This document shows positions 1-9,412 of a stretch of DNA of 35,496 nt, piece by piece. Below the pieces are notes generated by a model that saw only the letters and a list, made by a program, of their open reading frames with translations, searched no databases and was not told where the DNA came from. The stretch comes from Candidatus Poribacteria bacterium (GTDB lineage Bacteria; Poribacteria; WGA-4E; WGA-3G): positions 1 through 35,496 of the forward strand of contig JAJECK010000065.1 of assembly GCA_022822085.1 (NCBI GenBank), read 5' to 3'. Positions within the stretch are counted from its first letter, which is position 1, and each line of letters opens with the position of its first letter. The translations under genes were made by a program, and so were the position numbers.

Positions 1-197
1 TGTAGACAAATATGGAATAAAAACCTTAAACAGTGCTATAATTTGTTGCATGGGTGATTGTCCTTCAAAGTTATTTGGAATTGTATATAACTTTAGGACA
101 TCTGCCCACTTTAATCAACTATTTTTGGCGAAGGTATTGAAACGTATATTTGTTAGAAAGTGTAGCATAATCTTTTGTAATTAACTATATTAAAGAA

Positions 198-1316
198 TCA
201 CTTCTTCTGTAGTTCTTCAAACACATTTATATATTGATCGGCAATATGATCCCAGTTAAAACGATTATGGATTTGTTCAGGTGCACGGCGGCGGAAATCC
301 TCCACCATCTCAATGTTTTGTTCTAACGTTTCCATCTCTTTTTTTAATGATTCAGGTTTTTTGTCAAAGAGGACACCGTATTTACCTCCTTCCAACACTT
401 CATTGTTAAAGGGAGTATTCAGGGCAAGAATACAGTTTGAGAATCCGAGTGCCTTCAATATAGATGGATTAATTCCACCGAACTGATGTCCGTGAATATA
501 AGCAAAACAGTGATGGTGCAGTTCCTTAATATGTTCCGAACTGTCTATATGACCGAGAAATAGGACATTATCATTTGCAATATCTTTCAACTTATCTAAG
601 AATTCGTTTTCAAGCTTATTACCCCGATAATCAGCTCCACCTGCAATAGCAAGTTTTCTTTCACTATTTGATTTTACAAATGCCTCCACAATTATGTCAG
701 CATTATTGTCAGGAACAAGCCTACTCGCAATTAAATAGTAATCTCTTGACTTTAGACCATATTCCTCAAGAACTTCAGGATGTTCTGAAGGTTCAATGTT
801 AGCACCATAAGCAATATATGTTGTCTCAGCCCCCAATTCTTCAAGGTATAGCCGTTTCATCTCTTCTGCATCAGTAATAACAAGCGGAAACGCAGAAGTC
901 GCCATCTTTGCCGCCCATTTGAAATAGACTGCCCCAATTCCCTTCCATTTCGGACGAAGCCATTCCATTCCATCAACATTGATAACAGCAGTCTTACCGG
1001 TCATACGGAAAAACCATCCAAAAGGGCCGTTACCCGCATTCCATACGAAAATCACATCAGACGGTGTAAACGAAGCGTGCACAGAAGCAAAAAAACTATG
1101 ACTGAGGGTACTAAACACTTTATGTTCAATGCTCGGTAAATAGACTAACTTTATACCCTTCCATTCAGCGGGCCTCTCCTTGAAAAACCCCCTTCGGCAG
1201 TATACTATAACTTCATGTCCTGCTTCAACCCAGCGCGGAGCAAGTTCACTCATAACAGTCTCGGAACCACTATAAGTTGCTGGAAGTCCTCTAATGCCTA
1301 ATACCCGTATTCTCAT
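198..1316 (-). CDS. DUF1972/GT4-type glycosyltransferase
   Basis: Probable cytoplasmic glycosyltransferase that adds a sugar to a polysaccharide repeat unit. The N-terminus (VLGIRGLPATYSGSETVMSE) is the DUF1972 signature of rhamnosyltransferase-like GT-B enzymes, with a glycine-rich acceptor loop and GHEVIVYCRR strand. The C-terminal half has a GT4-like donor-binding region (GHQFGGINPSILKALG, then NTPFNNEVLEGG, about residues 277-312). The length of 372 residues is normal for the family. The ATG is preceded by AAGGA at about 7 bp, which supports this start. It is the last gene of the polysaccharide array and is separated from the Wzi-like gene by 134 bp, the widest gap in the array. Donor and acceptor sugars cannot be read from the sequence. 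Family assignment is firm; specificity is unknown. Confidence 0.88.
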   Translation of the reverse strand: MRIRVLGIRGLPATYSGSETVMSELAPRWVEAGHEVIVYCRRGFFKERPAEWKGIKLVYLPSIEHKVFSTLSHSFFASVHASFTPSDVIFVWNAGNGPFGWFFRMTGKTAVINVDGMEWLRPKWKGIGAVYFKWAAKMATSAFPLVITDAEEMKRLYLEELGAETTYIAYGANIEPSEHPEVLEEYGLKSRDYYLIASRLVPDNNADIIVEAFVKSNSERKLAIAGGADYRGNKLENEFLDKLKDIANDNVLFLGHIDSSEHIKELHHHCFAYIHGHQFGGINPSILKALGFSNCILALNTPFNNEVLEGGKYGVLFDKKPESLKKEMETLEQNIEMVEDFRRRAPEQIHNRFNWDHIADQYINVFEELQKK

Positions 1317-1450
1317 TTGAAATCCTTACATAAGAATATAGTCACATATTTCCAAAATTATTTGCTTTACCTAAAATCTACAAGACATATCTTTGTTGCT
1401 TAAATTTGAAGGAATCTTCATTATTTACCAATAGAAAAGGAGGATAGTAC

Positions 1451-3079
1451 TTATATACGGAAAAGCATCTTAGCTTGAATTTCATTACCAGTTTCATGCA
1501 CACCGTCTCGATTCCCGATGTTTCTTCTCCATATCCGATTCCACTCACCATAGAATGAGTAATCCCCAATATTTACCCAGTTAAATCCAATTTTTAATCG
1601 ATGTTCACTTTCTGTTATTCCTGAAAGAGGAGTCCATACATCATCTTTTGGAGCATCGGCAGGATGATTTTTATTGATATTACCTTGTCCGTGTCGTTCA
1701 AGTTCATAACCCAAAACAGTTTCAAGCTTATTTGTCCATCGTCTACGCAATTCCATCCATAAATTATCCGCATCAGAACCGATGTGATGTCCTATTACAG
1801 ACGTAAAATGTTTGTATACGTTTACTGGATTAACATGTGTATATGTATATTGATTAATAAATGTATATTCCGCATGGAAATCAGTATCTGCTAATCCAAA
1901 CGGATCAGTTAAATATATTCCTCCAAGTATCCCAAATTTTGTATCCCAATGATAAAATGATGCAGCAGGGTTTCCATCGTCAACCAAAACCTCACCATAT
2001 ATCTCAAAATTGTCCTTTGGTCTGAATCGCAAGTCTACACTGGCAAGGACATTATCTCCGCTTCCGGGGGCACGGCTGTCTGCTCGTGAAATTGTCTGTT
2101 CGTTTATAAGATAGATATTGACCGGATTTAAATAACCTGGTTCAAATCGGTTACCGTATACTACTACTTCAGATATACCAATCCCAAACCAATTCCAGAA
2201 AAAACCTTCAATTCTATGTCCCGAAATAAATTTATCATTTATTTCTTCCGCATTATCTTCTAAAACACCTGTGAAAGCAGTAAATGAAACTGTTTTGAAT
2301 TTAGATTGAAACTTCAACATATCAATAGCAATCGGGTTCGGTGATACCATCAGATTTCCATGATAACCAGGGCCCCATTGAAGATTGTCTGTGCCAAACT
2401 GTAATTCTAACATCGGTAGTTTAAATTTGACATAACTATTGATTGCAGTTCTATTTTTTAGTTCACCCTCTAATTGTCTGTATTTAGATTCATCAGGATA
2501 AACATCATTGAAAATATCTCCATATAAAAACCGATATGCCATGTCCGAAGTAAAAGCAAAACTATCCTCAAATTGACCGTAAAGATGAGGGAATAATGTA
2601 GTAAGGTGCATATTTCCTTCATCAGAAGGAATATCAGATTGGTTATCAACTATACGAGTTATTTCACGCTGACCAGCTCTAAGATCAAAAGAGAAACGGT
2701 ATGAGGCATCGTCAGTAAGACTCATCACATGTAATCTACGATCAGGTGGGATACCTGTTCCTGCTTCAGAATAGAATGCTAACAACTCTCTCAGACGCTT
2801 CAGATCGTTATTGCTAAGAGTTATCTGACCACTTTCATGCTTTTGAGATGCTTCCAGCAGGAATGCGGTTACCTGCTTACGTGTAAATGGAAGAGATCCC
2901 CTGGGTACACCCGACAACACACGTTTATTAAGTAAACGATGAATAAATCGATAGGTTTCAGTATTAAAATCAGACAAGTTGGGATTGAGTGGGACATTTA
3001 TTAGAGATGCAGCATTGCTGAAAGGTAAATAGCATAATTGAAAAAGAGTGCATATTATTAGTAGAGTACGCAAAAACAT
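1451..3079 (-). CDS. Wzi-family capsule assembly outer-membrane protein
   Basis: Likely outer-membrane beta-barrel that anchors or organises surface polysaccharide, as Wzi does for group 1 capsules. The protein begins with a hydrophobic signal peptide (FLRTLLIICTLFQLCYLPF, then SNA/A). A helical N-terminal segment follows, then alternating amphipathic strands rich in aromatic residues to the C-terminus. The stretch NLQWGPGYHGNLMVSPN is a typical Wzi-family block. An upstream TTG at 3097 stays in frame, but GGAAGGAA lies about 8 bp before the ATG at 3079, so I start there and get 542 residues. It sits between the sulfatases and a glycosyltransferase in the array, consistent with surface attachment of the polymer. 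No Wza or Wzc partner is present in the window. Confidence 0.85.
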   Translation of the reverse strand: MFLRTLLIICTLFQLCYLPFSNAASLINVPLNPNLSDFNTETYRFIHRLLNKRVLSGVPRGSLPFTRKQVTAFLLEASQKHESGQITLSNNDLKRLRELLAFYSEAGTGIPPDRRLHVMSLTDDASYRFSFDLRAGQREITRIVDNQSDIPSDEGNMHLTTLFPHLYGQFEDSFAFTSDMAYRFLYGDIFNDVYPDESKYRQLEGELKNRTAINSYVKFKLPMLELQFGTDNLQWGPGYHGNLMVSPNPIAIDMLKFQSKFKTVSFTAFTGVLEDNAEEINDKFISGHRIEGFFWNWFGIGISEVVVYGNRFEPGYLNPVNIYLINEQTISRADSRAPGSGDNVLASVDLRFRPKDNFEIYGEVLVDDGNPAASFYHWDTKFGILGGIYLTDPFGLADTDFHAEYTFINQYTYTHVNPVNVYKHFTSVIGHHIGSDADNLWMELRRRWTNKLETVLGYELERHGQGNINKNHPADAPKDDVWTPLSGITESEHRLKIGFNWVNIGDYSFYGEWNRIWRRNIGNRDGVHETGNEIQAKMLFRI

Positions 3080-3117
3080 AATCAGATTTCCTTCCAATAT
3101 GATTAGTTATCAGTTGT

Positions 3118-5199
3118 TTATTTTCGGATAACCATTTTTCGTATTGATCTTGAATTGTTTGTGATTAGACTAGAGTAGTATAATCCACTTCCTACTAATT
3201 CACCTTCTGAATTTCGACCATCCCAATATGCTGCCAATCCCTTACTACGATAGGAACCTGCAGGCTGAAATCCAATTTTGAGATCCTTGATTGTTTCACC
3301 CTTCAGATTATAGATATGGATATGGACATCTGTATCTTGAGCCAAGTCATAAGGTATCCAAGTTTCAGGATTAAAAGGACTTGGATAATTAGGGAGAAGT
3401 TGGGATTTATTAGGTATTATGTTATCTATTAGTGTTTCTAAGTTTGCAATTCCATCACGAAAAACATCTGAACCATCATCTTGTCCGTATGCTTCTGTAA
3501 GCCATTTTGAAATATTGTCTATATGTTTGTTTGTAATAGAAAACTTGGACTTTGGTGCTGATGCATAACAACTTTCTCCAACATGAGACGCAACCAATAG
3601 TAAATCAATAATATCAACTGATCCATCTTTGTTCACATCTACTTTTGGATATTCATGTGAATCCACTCCGAAACTATTTGAAACGAGTATCAGATCTTGT
3701 ATGTCAACAATCCCATCATTATTTATGTCCCATATTAGTGTTTTTGGTATAGAAGATTCTGTTGGTGTATCTGGTAGTGCTGCCTTCCATCCAGCATGAA
3801 GTTGTTCGCTGAGTTGGGCAACGAGTTCTTTGTTTTCCGGCAGATTGGCTATGTTGACAGTTTCATCCGGATCCAATTCATAATCGTAGAGTTCTCTACC
3901 TTGGCTACCATTATGTCCCCATTCAGTATATCGGTATCGTTTTTCTCGGATGGTATTACCTACGAAACCGACTCGTATCTTCTGGCTAAAGGAAGCCCTC
4001 TTCCAAGTGATCATCGGTTGTTCAATGACAGGTATCATACTCAACCCATCAAGCTCAGAACGAATTGGCAAATTGCATGCATCACAGAGTGTAGGATAAA
4101 TATCAACTAACTCAACTAATGCATCTGTAGTTGAACCAGGATTCGACTGTCCTGGTACACTCATTATTAGACCTGATTGAAGTCCGACCTCAAAAAGCGA
4201 ATTCTTTCGAAACGTTCCATGCACTCCAACATGAAAACCGTGATCACTACATAAGACAATAACAGTCTTTTCAGTAAGTCTTAATGAGTCAAGTTGATTT
4301 AGAACACGTCCGACTTGTGCGTCCATAAAACTTGTTGCTGCGGCATATCCTCTAATCAATTCTAACATTTTTTCTTCAGAGAGAGTGCCTGTATCTGTTA
4401 TATCTTGATATATTTTTAGATCACCGGGCAAATATCCACCAACAATAGATGGGGCATTAGTTGGGAAACGATTTGTTGCCGGTAGGTCAAATTCGATGTG
4501 ATTGTATAAATCGTAATACTTCTTTGGTACATGCAATGGAAGATGGGGTTTTCGGAATCCTACAGCGAGAAAGAAAGGTCTATACTGTATTTCATTCAAA
4601 ATATTTACTGTGTTAAGCGCAGCTTTACCATCTCTGAGTTCGTCATCTTCAACATCTAACGCCTGCCAAGAAGGAATTGTTGTTTTATCCACGTATATAG
4701 GCCATCTCAACGAAGGCACACTCCATGAAAAATCATCATCTTGCATTTTTAATGTATGTGTAATTTTCCCAACAGACTGCGTATGATATCCGTGTGCTTT
4801 AAAATGCTGTGGAAGCGTCACAACGTTCGGCAACTCCTCCCGAAATCTTACTGAATTGGACATTATTCCTGTCGTCTCAGGTCTTAATCCAGTGAGTATT
4901 GATGTTCGAGATGGGTTACACAGAGGATATTGACAATAAGCACGATTGAAAAGCGTTCCCCGCTGGGCAAGTCTATCAATATTGGGAGTGTGCATCTCTG
5001 GAAATCCATAACATCCAAGTAGAGGATAGAAATCATCAACGACGATGAACAACACATTGTATTGACAATTAGCGTCTGCCCTTGGTCTTGGAAAAAGTCC
5101 TGTCGTGAAAGCGGCAGCACCTACCCTTAGACTTGTTGATAAGAAATCCCGTCGGGTAAATTGTTGAGAGAATGCTTTCTGGTGGTTATTGTTTTTCAC
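3118..5199 (-). CDS. Tat-exported type I sulfatase with dockerin-like and C-terminal sorting modules (S1)
   Basis: Probable secreted sulfate-ester hydrolase of the iduronate-2-sulfatase-like group. FTRRDFLSTSL at residues 15-25, followed by an Ala-rich stretch, is a twin-arginine signal. Metal ligands D55/D56 and D319/H320 are visible. The formylglycine site is C94 in CNPSR, and K145, H148 (GKITH) and H219 (KPHLP) match substrate or catalytic positions known in this family. A dockerin-like pair of Ca loops (DINNDGIVDIQD, DVNKDGSVDIID) covers residues 490-541. After a helical spacer, a FlgD-like module with NYPSPFNPETWIPY runs from about 604 to the end at RKMVIRK. The start is GTG with AAGGAA about 8 bp upstream. 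It is 11 bp downstream of paralogue S2. Activity would need a formylglycine-generating enzyme, which is not in the window. The substrate is unknown. Confidence 0.93.
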   Translation of the reverse strand: MKNNNHQKAFSQQFTRRDFLSTSLRVGAAAFTTGLFPRPRADANCQYNVLFIVVDDFYPLLGCYGFPEMHTPNIDRLAQRGTLFNRAYCQYPLCNPSRTSILTGLRPETTGIMSNSVRFREELPNVVTLPQHFKAHGYHTQSVGKITHTLKMQDDDFSWSVPSLRWPIYVDKTTIPSWQALDVEDDELRDGKAALNTVNILNEIQYRPFFLAVGFRKPHLPLHVPKKYYDLYNHIEFDLPATNRFPTNAPSIVGGYLPGDLKIYQDITDTGTLSEEKMLELIRGYAAATSFMDAQVGRVLNQLDSLRLTEKTVIVLCSDHGFHVGVHGTFRKNSLFEVGLQSGLIMSVPGQSNPGSTTDALVELVDIYPTLCDACNLPIRSELDGLSMIPVIEQPMITWKRASFSQKIRVGFVGNTIREKRYRYTEWGHNGSQGRELYDYELDPDETVNIANLPENKELVAQLSEQLHAGWKAALPDTPTESSIPKTLIWDINNDGIVDIQDLILVSNSFGVDSHEYPKVDVNKDGSVDIIDLLLVASHVGESCYASAPKSKFSITNKHIDNISKWLTEAYGQDDGSDVFRDGIANLETLIDNIIPNKSQLLPNYPSPFNPETWIPYDLAQDTDVHIHIYNLKGETIKDLKIGFQPAGSYRSKGLAAYWDGRNSEGELVGSGLYYSSLITNNSRSIRKMVIRK

Positions 5200-5210
5200 G
5201 AGTTGTTTCC

Positions 5211-7307
5211 TTAATTGATAATAATCATTCGGCGTGTGGTTGTAACCTGATCAGCATATAAGGTATAAAAATAGACTCCACATGCAACATGTTCACCAAT
5301 AGAATTACATCCGTTCCAATACGCTGCGAGTTCTTTGGTCCGATATGTGCCAGCGTTTTGAAAACCTATTTTAAGTTCTCTGATAGTTTCGCCTTTCAGA
5401 TTATAGATTTTGATGTCTACATTTGTATCTTGAGCCAAGTCATAAGGTATCCAAGTTTCAGGATTAAAGGGATTTGGATAATTTGGAAGCAGTTGGGTTT
5501 TGTTAGGCATTATGTTATCTATTAGTGCTTCTAAGTTGGTAATTCCATCACGAAAAACAACCGAGCCATTATCTTGTCTGTATGCTTCTGTAAGCCATTC
5601 TGAAATACTGTCAATATGGTTTTGTGAAACTGTAAAGTTGGACTTAGGGGCAGACGCATCACAAGTTTCTCCGAGGTGAGATGCGATTAATAACAAATCA
5701 ATTATATTAACATTTCCGTCTTTGTTTACATCTGATTTCGGATGTTCCAAACTCTCCGAACCAAAACTGTTTGAGACGAGTAGTAGATCCTCCATATTGA
5801 CAATACCGTCGTCGTTTATATCCCACGGTAACGTTTGCGGAACGGTGATACGTTCTGATACATCTGGCAAAGTTTCTTGCCAACGGGCATGAAGTTGTTC
5901 GCTGAGCTGTGCAACAAGCTCTTTGTTTTCTGGATGGTTGGCTATGTTGACAGTTTCATCCGGATCCAATTCATAATCATAGAGTTCTTTACCTTGGTTT
6001 CCATTTTGTCCCCATTCGGTATATCGGTATCGTTTCTCCCGAATTGAATTGCCTAAGACACCTAATCGCTCAAGTTGGCTAAAAGCAGCAGTTTTCCATG
6101 GAAGCATTGGCTTTTCAACGACAGACATCATACTAAACCCTTCAAGCTCGGGTCTAATTGGCAATTGACATGCCTCACAGAGAGTAGGGTAAATGTCAAC
6201 TAATTCAACTAAAGCATCTGTTTTAGTCCCAGGATGCGTTTGTCCCGGCACGCTGATTATTAACGCAGATCGGAGGGATACCTCAAAAAGTGAATTTTTT
6301 CGCCAGGTTCCATGGTCACCAACATGAAAACCGTGGTCACTGCAAAAAATGATAACTGTATTTTCAGTGAGTCCTAAGGCATCCAGCTGATTTAGAACAC
6401 GTCCGACTTGTGCATCCACGAAACTTGTTGAAGCTGCATACCCTCGCAGCAGTTCTAATGTTTTTGCGTTCGAGAGAACACCTTTATTGGGAATATCTTG
6501 GTATATCCTGAGATCAGATGGTAAATTACCACCAGCAATAGGTGGAACACTATGTGGAAGACTGGAAGTAGATGGCAAGTCGAAATTAATACTACCATAT
6601 AAATCATAATACTTCTTTGGAACATGGAAAGGTAAATGGGGTTTGCGGAATCCGACAGCAAGAAAAAACTGTGTGTTTTGGTATTCCGCTAAAAACTCTA
6701 CTGTGCTCTTGGCGGCTTTTCCGTCTCTAAGTTCGTCGTCTTCAACATCTAGTGCCTGCCAAGAAGGTATTGATGCTTTATCCAAGTATATCGGCCATCT
6801 CAACGGAGGGGCACTCCACGAAAGCACATCAGCCTGCCATGTCAACTGATGTGCAATTTTACCAACAGACTGGGTATGATAACCGTGTGCTTTAAAATGC
6901 TGTGGAAGCGTCACAACGTTCGGCAACTTCTCCCGAAATCCTACTGAATTGGACATTATTCCTGTCGTCTCAGGTCTTAATCCGGTGAGTATTGATGTTC
7001 GAGATGGGTTACACACAGGATATTGGCAATAGGCTCGGTTGAAGAGAGTACCTCGTTGGGAAAGTCTATCTATGTTCGGAGTGTGCATCTCTGCATATCC
7101 ATAACATCCAAGTAAAGGACGGAGATCATCAACGATGATAAACAAGACATTGTTCCGGCAATCAGCACTTGTTCTGAGTTTGGGTAAAAGTCCTGTCGTG
7201 AAAGCGGCAGCACCTGCCTTCAGACTTGCTGATATGAAATTTCTTCGCGAAAATTGTCTTTGGGATACTCTATACTGTTCACCATCTTCAGTGTGGAGTT
7301 TACTCAT
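5211..7307 (-). CDS. Tat-exported type I sulfatase with dockerin-like and C-terminal sorting modules (S2)
   Basis: Second of three tandem sulfatase paralogues with the same domain order as S1. The Tat signal is FSRRNFISASL (RR at 21-22) and the formylglycine cysteine is C99 in CNPSR. DD60-61, GKIAH, KPHLP and SDHGFHVGDHGTWRKN complete the recognisable active-site set. The dockerin-like pair (DINDDGIVNMED, DVNKDGNVNIID) and the NYPNPFNPETWIPY module follow; the protein ends RRMIIIN. The ATG overlaps the stop of S3 by 4 bp (ATGA), suggesting translational coupling, and the Shine-Dalgarno is weak. Several blocks are almost identical in DNA to S1. S2 may differ from S1 in the sulfate position or sugar recognised, but the sequence alone does not say. 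Confidence 0.93.
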   Translation of the reverse strand: MSKLHTEDGEQYRVSQRQFSRRNFISASLKAGAAAFTTGLLPKLRTSADCRNNVLFIIVDDLRPLLGCYGYAEMHTPNIDRLSQRGTLFNRAYCQYPVCNPSRTSILTGLRPETTGIMSNSVGFREKLPNVVTLPQHFKAHGYHTQSVGKIAHQLTWQADVLSWSAPPLRWPIYLDKASIPSWQALDVEDDELRDGKAAKSTVEFLAEYQNTQFFLAVGFRKPHLPFHVPKKYYDLYGSINFDLPSTSSLPHSVPPIAGGNLPSDLRIYQDIPNKGVLSNAKTLELLRGYAASTSFVDAQVGRVLNQLDALGLTENTVIIFCSDHGFHVGDHGTWRKNSLFEVSLRSALIISVPGQTHPGTKTDALVELVDIYPTLCEACQLPIRPELEGFSMMSVVEKPMLPWKTAAFSQLERLGVLGNSIREKRYRYTEWGQNGNQGKELYDYELDPDETVNIANHPENKELVAQLSEQLHARWQETLPDVSERITVPQTLPWDINDDGIVNMEDLLLVSNSFGSESLEHPKSDVNKDGNVNIIDLLLIASHLGETCDASAPKSNFTVSQNHIDSISEWLTEAYRQDNGSVVFRDGITNLEALIDNIMPNKTQLLPNYPNPFNPETWIPYDLAQDTNVDIKIYNLKGETIRELKIGFQNAGTYRTKELAAYWNGCNSIGEHVACGVYFYTLYADQVTTTRRMIIIN

Positions 7308-9379
7308 TTCATAACCACCATTTTCCGGGTAACATTCTCCTGTTGAGTATGAAGAGAATAAAAATACATACCACTTGCGACAAAATCACCATTAGAATTT
7401 CTACCATCCCAGTGTGCTGCTAATGCCTTATTTCTATATTTTCCTGCGGAACGAAAACCTAAATTGAGTTTTCTTATAATTTCACCTTTCAAATTATAGA
7501 TTATTATATTCACATTTGTATCTTGTGCTAAGTCATAGGGTATCCATGTTTCCGGGTTGAATGGATTTGGAAAATTTGGCAGCAGATCTGTCTTAATTGG
7601 ATGCACAGTGTTAGCAAAGGTTTCCAGAACTTCAATACCTTTCCGCAGCGTATTGTTTATCTGATCCAGTTGACGGGCATCAGTAAGCCATCTATCTATG
7701 ATTTTGAGATGTTCAGAGGTAATCTCAGATTGCATAGAGGGCCCTGAGGAAATAGCAGAATCACCAATGTGTGCAGCGACAATAAGTAAGTCAATAATAT
7801 TAACAACTCCATCATTGTTAATGTCAATTTTTGGATTGTCAAATGTTGTTTTACCAAAACTATCTGAGATAACCAAAAGATCTTGTATATCAATAGTTCC
7901 ATCGTTATTAATGTCCCATGGCAAGATACATGGAATAGGTGGTATATCATCTGTTTCCGGGAGTGCATACTCCCAACCAGCCTCAAGGCTTTCTCTAAGC
8001 TTGTTGGAAAGTTCCGCGTATTCTGGGTTTTCAGCAACATTTATTTCAGAGTGGGGATCCGTTGTATAATCATAGAGCTCAACCCTTGTTGGTGATTCTG
8101 TTAATCTATATCGATCAGTTCGTATAGATCGGAACGTTTTATACTGACTAAAAACAGCAGTTTTCCACGATAGTGATGGTTGATTCATAACAGGTAGCAT
8201 ACTTATGCCCTCTAACTCTGGTAGGATAGGTAGGCAACAGGACTCGCTTAAAGTGGGAAATATATCAACAAATTCCACAAGGGCATCCGTCCTTTCTCCA
8301 ACCGAGTTTTGTCCTGGCATACTTACAACTAATGGTGAATGGAGCGTTGCTTCATAAATTATATTTTTTCCCCATGTTCCGTTTTCCGCGAGATTATACC
8401 CATGGTCACCACATAAAGCAATTACTGTGTTTTCAATGAGTCCGTGTTGCTCCAATTTATCTAAAACTCGACCAATTTGTGCATCTGTATAACTTATTAC
8501 TGCAGCATAGGCACGTACAAGCTCTAACATTTTGGCATAGGTAATTGGTAATGTTCCTGCAGGCACATCTTCAAATGCTCTAAGTGCATTCCATGTTGGC
8601 GGCACTATTTCAGGGTTAATTTCTTCGGAAATGGATGGTATATTAAAGTTTTCGTTTTCATATAATTCGAAATACTTCTTCGGAGCATGATAAGGTAAAT
8701 GGGGTTTGTAAAATCCGACTGCTAAAAAGAACTTTCGGTTTCGAATCTGATCTAATACTTCTACTGTTCGTTTTGCTGTTTCACCGTCTCTGAGATCGTC
8801 ATCCTCAACATCAAGTGCTTGCCAAGATGGTGTTGTATTACTATCAAACGGCCGCCATCTTGGTCGCCATGAGGGAACACTCCATGAATATTCATCATCT
8901 TGAAAAGAGGGGAGATGGAATACGCGTCCTACAGATTGGGTATGGTATCCGTAGTTTTTAAAATGTTGCGGGAGTGTAACCGCATTCGGAACTGTTTCAC
9001 GAAAAAAATCTCTATTATTTATCACACCTGTCGTATCGGGTCTAAGTCCTGTTAGATACGATGTACGAGAAGGACTACATAAAGGATATTGACAGTACGC
9101 CCGATTAAATACAGTGCCTCTCGCAGCAAGTCTATCAATATTTGGTGTATGCATTTCAGGATGACCATAACACCCAAGCAAAGGGCGCAAATCATCAACC
9201 ATGATGAAAAGAACATTATGTTGTCCCTTGGCAGAGACATTGAGATTAGGGACAAGACTCGTTGTGAATGCAGCTGCACCTGCTTTCAAACTTGTTGAAA
9301 TGAAATTACGTCTGGAGATTAAACGGTTTTGTATAGTTTGTTTCGGGGATTTTTTAGTGGAACTGTTATAAATTTTCAT
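7304..9379 (-). CDS. Tat-exported type I sulfatase, divergent paralogue with altered active-site lysine (S3)
   Basis: First-transcribed and most divergent of the three sulfatases. ISRRNFISTSL gives RR at 23-24 for Tat export. The formylglycine site is C101 in CSPSR, with metal ligands D62/D63 and D325/H326 and H227 in KPHLP. Two changes stand out. R152 (GRVFH) replaces the lysine found in S1 and S2 (GKxxH). The segment after the metal site reads LAENGTWGKN, with asparagine where the others have histidine (DHG/VHG). The dockerin-like pair (DINNDGTIDIQD, DINNDGVVNIID) and NFPNPFNPETWIPY module follow, ending RKMVVMK. The ATG has GGAG about 7 bp upstream. It lies 33 bp after a sulfotransferase gene. 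It may be a sulfatase with changed specificity or reduced activity. Confidence 0.92.
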   Translation of the reverse strand: MKIYNSSTKKSPKQTIQNRLISRRNFISTSLKAGAAAFTTSLVPNLNVSAKGQHNVLFIMVDDLRPLLGCYGHPEMHTPNIDRLAARGTVFNRAYCQYPLCSPSRTSYLTGLRPDTTGVINNRDFFRETVPNAVTLPQHFKNYGYHTQSVGRVFHLPSFQDDEYSWSVPSWRPRWRPFDSNTTPSWQALDVEDDDLRDGETAKRTVEVLDQIRNRKFFLAVGFYKPHLPYHAPKKYFELYENENFNIPSISEEINPEIVPPTWNALRAFEDVPAGTLPITYAKMLELVRAYAAVISYTDAQIGRVLDKLEQHGLIENTVIALCGDHGYNLAENGTWGKNIIYEATLHSPLVVSMPGQNSVGERTDALVEFVDIFPTLSESCCLPILPELEGISMLPVMNQPSLSWKTAVFSQYKTFRSIRTDRYRLTESPTRVELYDYTTDPHSEINVAENPEYAELSNKLRESLEAGWEYALPETDDIPPIPCILPWDINNDGTIDIQDLLVISDSFGKTTFDNPKIDINNDGVVNIIDLLIVAAHIGDSAISSGPSMQSEITSEHLKIIDRWLTDARQLDQINNTLRKGIEVLETFANTVHPIKTDLLPNFPNPFNPETWIPYDLAQDTNVNIIIYNLKGEIIRKLNLGFRSAGKYRNKALAAHWDGRNSNGDFVASGMYFYSLHTQQENVTRKMVVMK

Positions 9380-9412
9380 TGAGTTACTCCAATTAGGTAT
9401 TGGCAGAAATAT

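Noticed and set aside
1-197. Possible partial gene at the left edge
   Set aside because: No reading frame with family character is visible in either direction; left as noncoding spacer after the glycosyltransferase.
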